Notes under the pieces: model-generated
The model's database searches: none
The model's input: the letters and a program-made list of their open reading frames with translations, nothing else
Told to the model about the DNA's origin: nothing
Origin: Myxococcales bacterium
GTDB lineage: Bacteria; Myxococcota; Bradymonadia; REDH01
Direction of reading: 5' to 3'
DNA: 6,344 nucleotides
NCBI GenBank assembly: GCA_018970625.1
Contig: JAGWVZ010000217.1
Location: 1-6,344 of the forward strand
Shown: piece after piece, positions 6,058 through 6,344 of the stretch
Layout: each line of letters begins with the position of its first letter
Numbering within the stretch: the first letter of the stretch is position 1
Program-made: the position numbers and the translations under genes

Positions 6058-6344
6058 CTACACCGTTCGACGCCCGCCGACAAACCGGAACACACGCCGC
6101 GACAAGGGTCGTTCTGCCGCCCTGAAGTGCTCATCGACCATCGCGGTGAACACGTTGTCGTCGGGCGAAGTCGCGTCGGTCGTCACCAGCAGTCGATGCT
6201 GCGAAGGGGAGGCAAAGCGGGCACCGGCGCCGCAACGGAACCAGTCCACCGCGTCCAGAATCAGCGCCCGGGCACCGTCGAAGCCATCGCCGCTCGTCCA
6301 CTCATCGACGCCCGCGCAGGTCGCCGGTGACAACTCGGTGTGGC
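6058..6344 (-). CDS. C-terminal part of an unrecognised protein (N-terminus beyond window)
   Basis: The frame is open from the right edge to a TAG at 6058-6060, giving 94 residues. I do not recognise the family. Two cysteines are visible (CAGVDEW and WFRCGAG, residues 9 and 37 of the visible part), which could pair if the protein is exported. A predicted strand, HRLLVTTD, is followed by a helix-like VFTAMVDEHFRAAERP and a basic end, RRVFRFVGGRRTV. Third codon positions are strongly G/C and the amino-acid mix is balanced, which supports real coding over a shadow. An internal TTG at 6333 could in principle be a start, but the frame continues upstream, so a longer gene is more likely. It may share a transcript with the protease gene downstream. 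Confidence 0.68.
   Translation of the reverse strand, partial: HTELSPATCAGVDEWTSGDGFDGARALILDAVDWFRCGAGARFASPSQHRLLVTTDATSPDDNVFTAMVDEHFRAAERPLSRRVFRFVGGRRTV

Noticed and set aside
5859..6134. A 91-codon minus-strand frame overlapping the protease start and upstream gene end
   Set aside because: It is out of frame with both better-supported genes, is Arg/Pro/Ser-rich, and has no ribosome binding site or domain.

Overview
The window reads as a piece of a GC-rich genome from a bacterium of the Myxococcota / Bradymonadales type (former Deltaproteobacteria). The evidence is indirect. Third codon positions are strongly G/C. Two large secreted proteins carry lipoprotein signals followed by long Asp/Thr/Gly/Ala-rich linkers. 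One of them contains a paired 'CGNG...GE.CDDG' cysteine-rich segment of the kind that is abundant in myxobacterial surface proteins. No rRNA, tRNA, mobile element or CRISPR is visible.

Layout. (1) Bases 1-3571, minus strand, are one open reading frame with no stop in the window. It encodes at least 1190 residues of a giant modular surface lipoprotein. Its order is: lipobox, acidic repeat linker, cysteine-rich CDDG segment, PPC-like beta-sandwich, four (four-cysteine motif + Ig-like) modules, a fifth four-cysteine motif, then two more PPC-like domains running off the left edge. All large plus-strand frames in this part are antisense shadows. (2) Bases 3572-3852 are a divergent intergenic region with one good ribosome binding site (minus strand) and a perfect small hairpin. 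(3) Bases 3853-4416, plus strand, encode a complete isochorismatase-fold cysteine hydrolase resembling the ISOC1/ISOC2 branch. (4) Bases 4417-4540 are a convergent intergenic region with two overlapping, mutually exclusive hairpins that may end transcription. (5) Bases 4541-6001, minus strand, encode a lipoprotein zinc metalloprotease candidate with HELAHH and a downstream WSEG glutamate. (6) Bases 6058-6344, minus strand, hold the C-terminal 94 codons of an unrecognised protein whose start lies to the right of the window, ending 56 bases before the protease start.

How they may work together. Two of the four genes make lipid-anchored, probably cell-surface proteins held away from the membrane by acidic linkers: a large adhesin-like or scaffold protein and a protease. 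That suits a surface-active or predatory lifestyle, but this is inference. The hydrolase between them is a cytosolic housekeeping-type enzyme with no obvious link. The window does not show a clear new multi-gene system. The most unusual element is the repeated four-cysteine/Ig-like architecture of the giant lipoprotein, together with its 33-base tandem repeats and a base-composition change near its C-terminal domains.
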